NCBI GenBank assembly: GCA_041675185.1
Contig: JBAYUH010000016.1
Coordinates: 1-24,641 of the forward strand
Length of the DNA stretch: 24,641 nt
Direction of reading: 5' to 3'
Origin: UBA1557 sp041675185
GTDB lineage: Bacteria > Patescibacteriota > Patescibacteriia > Magasanikbacterales > UBA922
Of this stretch, positions 15,419-24,641 are shown piece after piece; positions within the stretch are counted from its first letter, which is position 1; each line of letters begins with the position of its first letter. The notes under the pieces are model-generated. The model did no database searches. It had not been told where the DNA came from and saw only the letters and a list, made by a program, of their open reading frames with translations. Both the position numbers and the translations under genes were made by a program.

Positions 15419-16096
15419 ATGAAAGAAAATAACCAAGAAAAAAAACTTTCGGGAAGTCAGAAGACTGGCTTTGTTTTGTTGTTTGTATTTGCTTTACTTA
15501 CTGTTGGTCTTAGTTTTTTGCAAATACGCAACAATATCTACAATCCATTTGCTACCAAAATTTCTCAAGCTGAAGTAGATGCTATGCAAGCTCTCAAATA
15601 TGATGAAAACACTAGACTTCAACAAATAGATACTGATCATGATGGTCTAAATGATTATGAAGAAATAAATTTTTATACTACTAGTCGTTATTTGCCAGAT
15701 ACTGATTCTGATGGTTTGACTGACAAACAAGAAGTTGACAATGGTACTGATCCTTTGTGTAGAGAAGGTCAGACTTGTATACAAGATGAATTTGCTACAG
15801 CTTCTTCTAGTGACACTAATATCTCACCACTCTTGTCTGAGGTACAGACTCCTGATCAAATTTTATTGTCTACTCCGGTATCAAATTCTCAAAATATTTC
15901 AAGTGGTACGACGACTGCAAATACAGGAGATATAAATAGTCTATTGAATGATCCAAATTCTTTGCGTGAAATGTTGGCCTCAACTGGCAAAGTTACATTA
16001 GATGATTTGAAAAGTATTGATGATGCTACATTATTAGAAATGGCCAAAAAATTATTTAGCTCTCAATTTCAAGCTTCTACTACCACCACACCATAA
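15419..16096 (+). CDS. Membrane-anchored protein with two calcium-binding-type loops
   Basis: 225 residues from the ATG at 15419. An in-frame ATG at 15317 would add 34 residues but lies upstream of the promoter at 15363-15391. A short basic N terminus is followed by one transmembrane helix (~17-37), so the rest is presumably outside. Residues 71-82 (DTDHDGLNDYEE) and 94-106 (DTDSDGLTDKQEV) are thrombospondin-type-3/EF-hand-like DxDxDGxxDxxE loops that bind Ca2+ in known proteins, and DNGTDPLC closes the second. Two cysteines (114, 120) follow, then a Ser/Thr-rich linker and a helical C-terminal segment (~180-215). It lies 8 bases before the giant secreted ORF and is probably its operon partner. 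Exact role is not recognised. Confidence 0.8.
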   Translation: MKENNQEKKLSGSQKTGFVLLFVFALLTVGLSFLQIRNNIYNPFATKISQAEVDAMQALKYDENTRLQQIDTDHDGLNDYEEINFYTTSRYLPDTDSDGLTDKQEVDNGTDPLCREGQTCIQDEFATASSSDTNISPLLSEVQTPDQILLSTPVSNSQNISSGTTTANTGDINSLLNDPNSLREMLASTGKVTLDDLKSIDDATLLEMAKKLFSSQFQASTTTTP

Positions 16097-16104
16097 TAAT
16101 TTTT

Positions 16105-19100
16105 ATGTTTAGAAAAAACAAAATAAAATTATCTGCATTAATATCTGTTTTTCTTTTTGTCCAAATTTTTGGTTTGTTTTTTGCGTCTGGTACAGTATAT
16201 GCACAGACAGACGCTGCTATTACTTCAGCTTTTACTGCTAGATGGACTTATGACAAAATAGAAAGTAATCTTACTGCTGCAGCTCTTGGTTCTCTGGTGA
16301 GTGGCATTTCTTATTTTATGCGTAAGCTGGCTTATGATGGTGCCAAATATATTGCTTCTGGTGGCAAGGGACAAGGTGCTTTGGTTTTTACCCAAAGTCC
16401 TGGTGATTATATGAAGACTGTGGCTAGTGATGCAGCAGCTGAAGCTATAGGTAATCTTGGTACACCTTTTGGTCTAGATTTGTGTGCTCCACCAGATGTT
16501 AGTGCTTTGACAAGTCTAAAAGTTAGTTTGAGTAAAATTTACAAAAATATGAGCTCTTTCAAACCTACTCCCGGCGGTAAATCATTGGTTCCTGATGGAC
16601 CGCAAGCCAAGTGTACTTGGGCTAATTTTCAAAAAAGTTGGGAACAGTTACCAGATATGCTAGGTAGTGATACTATCTCAGAAAGATTTGCCAAATCTCT
16701 AAACGATGCTACTCAAAGTGATTTTGGTACAGCTTTGGTTGCTTTATCAAGTTTGGATCAATTAGCTACTGATCAAAAAGAAGCTGCTTTGGTATCTAGA
16801 TTAGAAGGTCAAGGTTTCAAAGCTGTTACTGATTTGATATCAGGATCTGTCAAATCTCCAGCTAGTCTGGTACAAGAAGAAGCAAAGGGTTTGACTGCTA
16901 AACAACAAGCACAATTGAGTTCTTCTCAAGTGGCTGGTCTTTATGGAAGTAGTGCTTGGCCTGTTTTTTCTTCAGCTTTGTCTATTTTTGCCAACACTTT
17001 GGTTTCTTCTCTTCTTGATAAAATTCTAAACAAAGGTATTGTATCTCCAGTAGAAGGTAATCCTTTGGATTTTGGGGCTACTACTTTGAATAACAATAGA
17101 ATTGCTGCAGAAAAAGCTTTTTCTTTTTTGACTGCTGGTATTCCTCAACGTAGTTTGAGTAGTTATAGTATTATTACTCAGTATAGTTCTTGTCCAAATA
17201 ATCCAGGTTTAAATAATTGTGTAATGGATAGTGGATTAGTTCAAGCTTTGAGTAGAGACAATAATCCTCTAACTATAAAAGAAGCTCTTGATCCTAGTGT
17301 AGGCTTATTGCATGGTGATTGGAATTTGGTTTCGCTGACAGATGTTACAAAAAATACAGATATAAATTGTTATAGAGATGCTTATTGTTATTCCAATATT
17401 CAAAAATTACGCAAAGCACGTATTTTGCCTTTAGGTTTTGAAATTGCTATTTTGAAATCAAATCCAGATAGTCCATATACACTCCAGCAGGTAGTAGATG
17501 GTTACAATGATTGTAATAGTAATTTTACACCAGATCCTGCTTTTCCATTTTGTCATTTGATAGATCCAAATTGGATTTTGAAAGTACCAGAAGCTAGGTG
17601 TGAAGCACAGGTGAGTGGTCCTTTGCTTGCTAGTGATAATACATCACAGAGAGCTTCTGAATGTGCTGATTTTTCTACTTGTTTGAGTTATGATAGTAAG
17701 GGTCAATGCCAATCTTTTGGTTATTGCGAACAAGAAAAAAATGTTTGGAATATACCTGGTGGTAGCTGTAGTGCTAAAGATAATACCTGTAAGACTTATA
17801 CAGGTTCTGATGGAAGTATTGCTTCTTATTTATCTAGAACACTTGATTATGGAACTTGTAATGTAGAATCAGTAGGTTGTATGGCTTATAGTGCTGATCA
17901 GAATTCAGATGGACAGTGGAAAAATGACAATAATATAGATTTGACTTTACAAGCTAGTGGTAGAGAGCAAGTACTTTATTTCAATAATAAAATAGACAAT
18001 TATACCTGTCCAGACACAGAAAATGGCTGTAGTTTATTTATCTATCCAGCTACCAATCAAGATGTTTACATGAAGAAAGCACCAGATTATCTTGGTTGTT
18101 ATGATACAGATATTACTAATTCTGAAATAAATTGGCCAACTACTGTTGCAGATCTGACTACTTTGAAAGATAGACCAAGTCAGTGTGCTAATTTTGCACC
18201 AGCTTGTATTCCTGAAGAAGTTGGTTGTGATCAGTATACTCCAAAAGATGGTAGTGCAACTTTGACTGGTGTAGTGGGAAATAATTTTTGCCCTATACAA
18301 TGTGTAGGTTATGATACTTTCAAACAACAAAATACTAGTTTTGAACAAGCTCAATTTCCACTATATTTTATTCCAAAAGATGGACAAAGTTGTTCGAATC
18401 AATATGCAGGTTGTGATGAATTCACCAATTTGAGTGCTTCTTCTGGTGAACAATTGGAATATTATACAGAATTGAAATATTGTCAGAAGCCAGAAGGTGA
18501 CAATGCCAAAGTCTATTATGCTTGGGAAGGTTCTGATAATCAAGGTTTTATTTTGAAAAAATACAATTTATGGCAAGTGGATGAAGCTGAATCTAAACTT
18601 ATAGATGATATTGAATTATTAGCTGATGAACCAGCTATTGAGCTTGGAAAAATAGGTTCTCCACGTTATTTTGATGATAGTAGTGCTACTTTGTCATACA
18701 ACTATAATTATTGTAACGCTACTAAATATAATAATTTAATACATAGCCCTTTGGATGTTGGTAATATTGCTAGTTCAGATTGCCGTGAATTACATGACAC
18801 TGCTGGTAATATCTATTATCGTCTACTGGCTAGTACTGTATCTGTATCAGATAGTTGTCAACCACTTCGTAAAACTGAAGCTAATTTTTATAAAGATGAA
18901 GATTATAAAATTCAGGATGATTGTCTTCAAAAGAAAGGCAAATGGGATGATAACTCTAAATCTTGTATGCGTTGTATGGGTGGTGGTGAGTATGTAGCAG
19001 ATGGCAATGATGTTGCTTATTGTAAATATTGGTCTATACCTAGTGAAGCTCAGAGTTGTCCAGCTTCAGCCAATAGTTGTCGTATTTATATTGGCAACAA

Positions 19101-22100
19101 CGGCAATAATTTGCATGAAATTTATAGTACTAGTTTCGAACCTAATACAAATAGTACTACAACACTTTTGCAAGCCAAAGAAAATTGGGGAAATGGGTCT
19201 GTTGAACCAGAAGCTACCCAAGTCGGTTTGTATTCTTTGAAAATAAGTAATGCAACAACATTAAATTTGTCTTCTAAATTAAATCAAGGAAGTTGGTATC
19301 AATTATCTTTTTGGGCTCATGGAGATAGTAGTAAAGTTGATATTTATTTTGGTAATACCAAAAATAATAATTTTGGTAGCTTCACTACAGATCCTTTGAC
19401 TGGGTCTGATATTCCTGTAGTAATTGGCTATGAATGGCAAGAATATACTCTTGGTCCAGTGATGTATAGCGGTGATCCAACAATTGTAGCTCAAGCTTTG
19501 TTATCTTTTGAAAAAACAATTGGGGATGGATCATATTTCATTGACAATGTTAGATTGGTAAGTATGAGTGATGACCAAGAACAGTATGTTCCACTTATAA
19601 AAAATTCTTGGAAAACACCAGAAGGATACAATGTTTCGCCAGTTTGTGACTCTAGTCCTACAAATTCATATCCTGGGGAATTTTTAGGTTGTAAAGAATA
19701 TAATACTAGAGACAACAACGCTGTAGCCTTGACTGGTTTCCAAAATCTTTGTAGAGCAGAGGCTGTAGGTTGTACAGGGCTAGTAGATACTCACAATATT
19801 TTTCCTACAAGTGATACAAATATAAAGAAAATGGCTTATAACTTACTTTGTGTACAAGGATCTAGCAATTCAAATTCAGATTCCTGTAATGTAAATATTG
19901 ATGGTTCTGATTATTCATGTACTTTGGAAAAAGGTCAGACCTCTTGTCATATAGAAGGGCCTATTACTTTGTATACTGATTCATCTGTAGCCAATTATAA
20001 TAGTGGTGGGACTATAGCTTCATTAGATACTGCTTATGTTGATTCTTCTACTGTGGTAGTACCTTTTAGCTCTACTACAAATCCTGATTTAGTATATTTG
20101 GCGATTCAAGATGATTATTTATGTCATCAAGAGTATTTAGGTTGTCAGGAAGTCGGAGTACAGAGTCAGGTATTGCCAGATAAGACTAAATCCAATTCTT
20201 ATGAATTTTCATCCAAAACTATTTTGAACAATCCAGCCAATTATGGCACGACTTTGTGTACTCAGGAACAAAAAAGTTGTAGTCAATTTACTGACAACAA
20301 AAATATTAGTTTTTTCAAAGATCCTTTGCAGACCAATGGAGCACTTTGTACTTATCAAGATTCCAAGCAAATAGGTGGTAGTGATGTCAAAGGTTGGTTT
20401 ATGGATGGAGTAGGTAAGTGTAGTAACAGTACTAGTACTAATTTATATTGTAAAAAAGATAGTGATTGTGGTACTGGCAATATTTGTAATGATATTGGCA
20501 ATCAAGCTTGCTATCCAAATTATTTGAGTACTTCAGGAGAGTATGGTCTATATTCCAATGGTTCACAAGATTATAATAATTTTGTGGGAACTTGTAGTGC
20601 TTCTGTTAATGGCTGTACTCAATTAGTCGATCCTACTGACAAACAAGATTATTATGTTATCAATGATGATAGATTATTTGCCAACAAAGCAGATTGTCAG
20701 GGTAATGTTAGTCAGAAAGATGGTTGTATCTTGTTTGATATGACTGAAGACCCAAGCAAAATTTATGATAGTGTCTTGACTTACAAAACTAGTAAAGATA
20801 AGGATTATATTCCTGTTCCACCATTTTTAGTAACGTCTACTGTAGGAGACACTAATACTCTTATCAAAGTAGATAGAGATAGACAGTGTGGTCAATGGTT
20901 GTCTTGTAGTTCAAGTAAGACTGATGTGGATACAAATGGCAAAGTTCAAGAGCTTTGTCTTGATTACAAATCTTGTAACAAGTTTGGTCTAAATGGTGAG
21001 TGTGCTCCAGATGGTTGGGTAAAAGAGGATTCACAAAGTACAAGCAAACTTACTGAAAAAATTTATTTACAAAAAAATGCTACTAGTTTTGGTACAGATT
21101 ATTCTGGATTATCTTTGTTTAATAAATACAATCCTAGTGATTATGTCTATTTGAATTTTTCAGGGCATGCTCAAGATGGTGCCTATCTAGCTTATGAGAT
21201 GAGTGATAAATATTTTGTAAATATAGATGGGGAAGATTATACTAATTTGGGTTGTTTTGCCAAGAATTCTGGTGGTGTCTTTACAAAGAACGATGGTGAT
21301 GTGTGTGGTATTGGAGAAGGTGGAAGGTGTTATTCACAGAAATGTCTTTATCCTATAAGTGGAGATTTTAGCAATGAAGTGTTGCCTGTGGCTAATAATC
21401 TTACTCCAGCTGAAAAAGATGTTGTTATCAATAAAAATGTAGATAGTATGCTTGGGCAATTGGAACACGGTACTTGTAAATCTTATCCAGAAGATACTTC
21501 ACCATTTGATACGAATTTGTCTATCAATGCGGATTTGAATGATAGTAGTGTTTTGAATGGTTTTGCAAAAGAAAATGCTAATTTTTCTAATCTAGGTAAA
21601 CGTCTAGAATATACTTCTAACAAAAATGCTGGTTTTGCTAATGCTAATATTTGTCAGTTCACAACAGATGTCGGTGGTAATTGTTCATGTGATTATATCA
21701 AAGTAGAATACAAAAATGGCGCAGTGGATTATTGGCCAAGGACAACTACTGACAAGATACCTTCTGGTGTTTGTTCTGGTAGTGGTGATAAAGATGGTAT
21801 TCCTTGTGATATTGATTCACAGTGTAGTACTGATAGTTTAGTAGGTGTCTGTAACAAACAAAAACAAGTAAGTAATAATATTGGTTTCAAAGGCCTTTGT
21901 CTTGAATATGATCTTAGTCGTCCTTTGTCTGTTGTGAAGAAAAATTCTAATTCTTATCAAGACTTCGCTTGTCTTACTTGGTTACCTATCCAAGTTTCAG
22001 CCAGTGCTTATGATTTGTACAATACATCTTTGGAAGCAGGCTATTATCCTACTAGTAAATATGATTCAGATTTGGGTGGTTTGTCTTATTGTAAATTAGC

Positions 22101-24641
22101 TCAGTCAGCAGCTGGGTCGTATGATGAGAGTATGGAAAGAGATTCAGCGAGCAGGGATAATCCATACTTAGATGGACAAAATGTTAATTCTAATGTTTTT
22201 AATGTTTGGTTAGGTAAATATGGCGATAATGATTATTATTATCATGATTTTACAACATTTAGCAATGGTGAAACAAAGGATTATTCTGTATTTGAAAATA
22301 ATCCTGAAGGTATAGACATATATAAAAGTGATGGTGCTAAATATACAAATATAGTAGATCAAGCTGATAATAATTTAGATACTAAAAAATTTGCATATAA
22401 GACTTTTCAAGTATGGGGTTGGAGAAATTTGTCTACCAGTGCTAGACTGTTGCGTCTTGATTTACAGAGTGGTAAATTGTCTGGTTCGTTTTGGTATTCT
22501 AAACCAGATGGAAAAGGTGCTTTATTTAGTTTTGCACCATCATATAGTTCATCTGCAGATGATGACACTGGTACAGCTATGCATCCGCCAAGATTATGGG
22601 ATACTAATTTTAGTGTTCCTACTACTGATGTTGACACTGCTAATTATTTTTCTAACACATCAAATATTATTAGAGCAGATTTTAGTTATATTGAAACTAG
22701 CGCTTTTTCACCAGATTTCAATGCTACTTCTACAGATAATAAATATATTTATGCAGATACAAGTGTAGAAAAGAAGATTAATGAATATATACTTGATAGA
22801 GTGTATTTTGTACCAACGTATTTTCCTGATGGTTATGAAGGTAATAATCCTGTAACTTTGAATAATCAATTTTATATAGATTTCAGTAATTTACGTCAAA
22901 AATTAGATGATAAAAAAGTACCTGTTGAGTCACATGATATACCTAGTTGCTATGGAAATGGAAATACAGGTGTTGGAGATAAAGATATATGTAGGGGGGA
23001 TACTTCTAGTGATACAACAAAAGTTGTAACTTCCTATCTTTTGGAAAGAAATGTAATCTTAGGTGATATTAGTCAATATGGACCAGATGATGGTGCAGGC
23101 AGTACTCTCGGTAACAATGATTGTAAAACTACTGGTCTTTTATCTTATTGTAAATATAGTGATTTTTCTTCACTACAGTCACGATATACTTCTGCTTCTG
23201 CTCGAAACCAAATCTATCGTCGCTATGTGACTGTGTTCAATTTTGATTCTAATGGTAGTTTGCCAAATAGTAATAATGATCCTTTTAATAAAACTTGTGA
23301 TCGAGGTGATAATGGTAGTAGTAATTTCATGGTTATTGGTATGGATTTCAATAAGGATGGTGAATTTCTTGGTTATATATCCAGATGGTGTAATAATAGT
23401 AATAATGATAATGAAGAAGGAAATGGTATTTCTTTTGCTACTTTCGCACAATTTGCTAATATCTGTACAGATATTGTCTCTGTAGTAAATGACAATAGTC
23501 GTCAGCTAGATGATTACAACAAAGCTTGGACTGATAGAGTCTGGAAAAATGCTATAAATCCTTATGTTGGAGCACCTTATTGGCCAGGAAATGAATTTAA
23601 TCTTGCTAGTGCTATAGCACCTTATGGTTCTTTGGAAAGTTATGTCAATAAAACAAGTTTGAACGTTGCAAATTTTAGTGATTTGCCTGCTTATATTAGA
23701 TTTTATAGTTTCCCTCAAGGCAGTACTAATGTTGGCGTACCATATGCTTGTGGAAATAGTCTTGTTTCTGGGGGTAGTGCTTCTGGAGTTAATGGTATAA
23801 ATTGTCTTAGTTCTCCACAAAGTGATGTACTACTTTCAAATTTGTTCCAAAAATATTATACAGAGTGGGGACCAAACAATAGTGGTACACAAAGTGATGA
23901 TTCTGGTACAGACTTAGGTACTACTAAACCACCAAAGATTTTTGCTATTGATTATCTTACCTGTGACAATAATCAAACTGGGGTTTGTCCTGCTATTTCA
24001 GAAGGTCTTACTGTCAATAATCACAATTATCCTCTTAATTCTGCAGACTCACTCTTTGTCAATGAAGACAAAGATAGATCTGGGGCTATAGATCCTATCA
24101 TTGCTCAGGGTAGCTATACAGCTGATATAAGTTTCTATGCCTATGCTGATGACAATCGTATGCCTATCAAGAGAGTGATGGTCAATTGGGAAGATGGTAG
24201 TTTCATCTATGATGTGATGGGTGATTACAAAAATAGAAAACCATATTGTCAGTTAGATTCTAATGTCGGTCGTTGTACAAATAATACTGTTTGGAAAGAA
24301 GGGGATTCACAATTGACTTGTAAAACAGACAAAGAATGTACTACTGTCTTTGGTAGTAATTATACTTGTGACAAAAGTGAACAAACTAGAAATCACTTTG
24401 GTGATCAAGATAGAGCTTGTATCTCACAAAAACCATTTGAATCAACTCATACATATTTCTGTGATCTAACTAATACTAGCTATCCAAAATATAGTCTATC
24501 TGAAATAAACACAAACAAAGACAATATGTTTGGTTCACTAGCCAATGCCAAAGAAGCTTACAACAAGTTGATAGGTAAAAAAATCGGTGAAACTGAAAAT
24601 ACTCTGAAAGACGATAGTCAAGTCTGTGTCTTCAAACCCGC
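16105..24641 (+). CDS. Giant secreted Cys-rich protein, 5' part (at least 2845 residues)
   Basis: The frame is open from ATG 16105 to the window edge without a stop, so the protein exceeds 2845 residues. Residues 1-33 are a signal peptide (RKNKIK, then a hydrophobic stretch, then VYA before Q34). Residues ~34-450 are largely helical and Ala/Ser/Gln-rich with few cysteines. From ~445 the sequence becomes Cys- and Asn/Asp/Ser-rich and contains at least nine C-x6-C units ending in GC or SC (second Cys at 592, 708, 770, 992, 1223, 1347, 1392, 1504 and the ENGC at 642), with looser forms at 665, 1196, 1541 and 1717. Residues ~1005-1152 resemble a carbohydrate-binding jelly-roll ending GSYFIDNVRLV. 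CxxDxxC units occur near 1449, 1901 and 2739. A PKD-like strand pattern lies near 2673-2700. It is likely exported, disulfide-stabilised and surface-exposed; its function is unknown. Confidence 0.85.
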   Translation, partial: MFRKNKIKLSALISVFLFVQIFGLFFASGTVYAQTDAAITSAFTARWTYDKIESNLTAAALGSLVSGISYFMRKLAYDGAKYIASGGKGQGALVFTQSPGDYMKTVASDAAAEAIGNLGTPFGLDLCAPPDVSALTSLKVSLSKIYKNMSSFKPTPGGKSLVPDGPQAKCTWANFQKSWEQLPDMLGSDTISERFAKSLNDATQSDFGTALVALSSLDQLATDQKEAALVSRLEGQGFKAVTDLISGSVKSPASLVQEEAKGLTAKQQAQLSSSQVAGLYGSSAWPVFSSALSIFANTLVSSLLDKILNKGIVSPVEGNPLDFGATTLNNNRIAAEKAFSFLTAGIPQRSLSSYSIITQYSSCPNNPGLNNCVMDSGLVQALSRDNNPLTIKEALDPSVGLLHGDWNLVSLTDVTKNTDINCYRDAYCYSNIQKLRKARILPLGFEIAILKSNPDSPYTLQQVVDGYNDCNSNFTPDPAFPFCHLIDPNWILKVPEARCEAQVSGPLLASDNTSQRASECADFSTCLSYDSKGQCQSFGYCEQEKNVWNIPGGSCSAKDNTCKTYTGSDGSIASYLSRTLDYGTCNVESVGCMAYSADQNSDGQWKNDNNIDLTLQASGREQVLYFNNKIDNYTCPDTENGCSLFIYPATNQDVYMKKAPDYLGCYDTDITNSEINWPTTVADLTTLKDRPSQCANFAPACIPEEVGCDQYTPKDGSATLTGVVGNNFCPIQCVGYDTFKQQNTSFEQAQFPLYFIPKDGQSCSNQYAGCDEFTNLSASSGEQLEYYTELKYCQKPEGDNAKVYYAWEGSDNQGFILKKYNLWQVDEAESKLIDDIELLADEPAIELGKIGSPRYFDDSSATLSYNYNYCNATKYNNLIHSPLDVGNIASSDCRELHDTAGNIYYRLLASTVSVSDSCQPLRKTEANFYKDEDYKIQDDCLQKKGKWDDNSKSCMRCMGGGEYVADGNDVAYCKYWSIPSEAQSCPASANSCRIYIGNNGNNLHEIYSTSFEPNTNSTTTLLQAKENWGNGSVEPEATQVGLYSLKISNATTLNLSSKLNQGSWYQLSFWAHGDSSKVDIYFGNTKNNNFGSFTTDPLTGSDIPVVIGYEWQEYTLGPVMYSGDPTIVAQALLSFEKTIGDGSYFIDNVRLVSMSDDQEQYVPLIKNSWKTPEGYNVSPVCDSSPTNSYPGEFLGCKEYNTRDNNAVALTGFQNLCRAEAVGCTGLVDTHNIFPTSDTNIKKMAYNLLCVQGSSNSNSDSCNVNIDGSDYSCTLEKGQTSCHIEGPITLYTDSSVANYNSGGTIASLDTAYVDSSTVVVPFSSTTNPDLVYLAIQDDYLCHQEYLGCQEVGVQSQVLPDKTKSNSYEFSSKTILNNPANYGTTLCTQEQKSCSQFTDNKNISFFKDPLQTNGALCTYQDSKQIGGSDVKGWFMDGVGKCSNSTSTNLYCKKDSDCGTGNICNDIGNQACYPNYLSTSGEYGLYSNGSQDYNNFVGTCSASVNGCTQLVDPTDKQDYYVINDDRLFANKADCQGNVSQKDGCILFDMTEDPSKIYDSVLTYKTSKDKDYIPVPPFLVTSTVGDTNTLIKVDRDRQCGQWLSCSSSKTDVDTNGKVQELCLDYKSCNKFGLNGECAPDGWVKEDSQSTSKLTEKIYLQKNATSFGTDYSGLSLFNKYNPSDYVYLNFSGHAQDGAYLAYEMSDKYFVNIDGEDYTNLGCFAKNSGGVFTKNDGDVCGIGEGGRCYSQKCLYPISGDFSNEVLPVANNLTPAEKDVVINKNVDSMLGQLEHGTCKSYPEDTSPFDTNLSINADLNDSSVLNGFAKENANFSNLGKRLEYTSNKNAGFANANICQFTTDVGGNCSCDYIKVEYKNGAVDYWPRTTTDKIPSGVCSGSGDKDGIPCDIDSQCSTDSLVGVCNKQKQVSNNIGFKGLCLEYDLSRPLSVVKKNSNSYQDFACLTWLPIQVSASAYDLYNTSLEAGYYPTSKYDSDLGGLSYCKLAQSAAGSYDESMERDSASRDNPYLDGQNVNSNVFNVWLGKYGDNDYYYHDFTTFSNGETKDYSVFENNPEGIDIYKSDGAKYTNIVDQADNNLDTKKFAYKTFQVWGWRNLSTSARLLRLDLQSGKLSGSFWYSKPDGKGALFSFAPSYSSSADDDTGTAMHPPRLWDTNFSVPTTDVDTANYFSNTSNIIRADFSYIETSAFSPDFNATSTDNKYIYADTSVEKKINEYILDRVYFVPTYFPDGYEGNNPVTLNNQFYIDFSNLRQKLDDKKVPVESHDIPSCYGNGNTGVGDKDICRGDTSSDTTKVVTSYLLERNVILGDISQYGPDDGAGSTLGNNDCKTTGLLSYCKYSDFSSLQSRYTSASARNQIYRRYVTVFNFDSNGSLPNSNNDPFNKTCDRGDNGSSNFMVIGMDFNKDGEFLGYISRWCNNSNNDNEEGNGISFATFAQFANICTDIVSVVNDNSRQLDDYNKAWTDRVWKNAINPYVGAPYWPGNEFNLASAIAPYGSLESYVNKTSLNVANFSDLPAYIRFYSFPQGSTNVGVPYACGNSLVSGGSASGVNGINCLSSPQSDVLLSNLFQKYYTEWGPNNSGTQSDDSGTDLGTTKPPKIFAIDYLTCDNNQTGVCPAISEGLTVNNHNYPLNSADSLFVNEDKDRSGAIDPIIAQGSYTADISFYAYADDNRMPIKRVMVNWEDGSFIYDVMGDYKNRKPYCQLDSNVGRCTNNTVWKEGDSQLTCKTDKECTTVFGSNYTCDKSEQTRNHFGDQDRACISQKPFESTHTYFCDLTNTSYPKYSLSEINTNKDNMFGSLANAKEAYNKLIGKKIGETENTLKDDSQVCVFKP
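19117..19560 (+). other. Carbohydrate-binding jelly-roll-like domain inside the giant protein
   Basis: Residues ~1005-1152 of the giant ORF are almost Cys-free, in contrast to both sides. They show the outline of CBM4/9-type modules: an opening strand with TSFEPN, a middle SWYQLSFWAHG, an EWQEYTLG strand, and the closing GSYFIDNVRLV. In that family the fold binds glycans or serves as a structural module. The match is by pattern only. Confidence 0.5.

Noticed and set aside
18034..23820. Many 60-125-codon ORFs on both strands within the giant gene
   Set aside because: All are shadows of the single uninterrupted frame from 16105; they are rich in Ile/Thr/Ser or Leu/Val as expected from codon complement, and none has a recognisable domain.
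1..24641. CRISPR array or alternative (UGA-Gly) code
   Set aside because: No regularly spaced direct repeats of CRISPR size are seen, and TGA ends the FISUMP gene exactly at its domain end with no in-frame TGA inside the recognised genes.

Overview
The window looks like a chromosomal piece of a Patescibacteria (CPR, Parcubacteria-like) genome. The reasons are low GC, a DUF4012 membrane protein with the RPTGGF signature, very large secreted Cys-rich proteins, a free-standing four-helix-bundle (IVS/S23-type) gene, and short intergenic gaps with almost no Shine-Dalgarno sequences. The standard code with TGA as stop is used (the first gene ends in TGA exactly at the end of its domain). This placement is inference, because no rRNA is present.

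Layout. Bases 3-887 hold the 3' part of a secreted protein ending in a FISUMP domain, with codon use unlike the rest; an 18-bp perfect hairpin follows. Bases 1057-5675 hold a two-gene surface or envelope operon (DUF4012 protein with an N-terminal CCHC zinc knuckle, then a single-pass protein with DUF11/CARDB-like beta domains), with an extended -10 promoter in front and a terminator behind. Bases 5724-6069 hold minus-strand tRNA-Arg(TCG) and tRNA-Lys(CTT), separated by AT-rich repeats and by a broken 3' copy of the tRNA-Lys gene that carries a 30-bp double-hairpin insertion. Bases 6253-7728 are the minus-strand housekeeping operon rpmF-nusB-rnc with a good promoter.

Bases 8113-13217 form a compact three-gene accessory cluster that I consider the most interesting part: a SPASM radical SAM enzyme, a GT4 glycosyltransferase, and an 816-residue fusion of an AspRS-like catalytic core (no anticodon-binding domain), an HD phosphohydrolase domain and an S51 (aspartyl dipeptidase/cyanophycinase-like) peptidase domain. 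The genes touch or nearly touch, and codon use differs from the flanks. Together they suggest a small-molecule or peptide-modification pathway with an aspartate theme.

Bases 13272-15203 return to housekeeping genes: tsaC/sua5 and rsmA (ksgA), with a four-helix-bundle gene between them that is bracketed by doubled inverted repeats. Bases 15419-24641 carry an operon of a membrane-anchored protein with two DxDxDG calcium-binding-type loops, followed by an enormous secreted ORF (at least 2845 residues, still open at the window edge). That ORF has a signal peptide, an alpha-helical N-terminal part and a long Cys-rich region built around a recurring C-x6-C motif.
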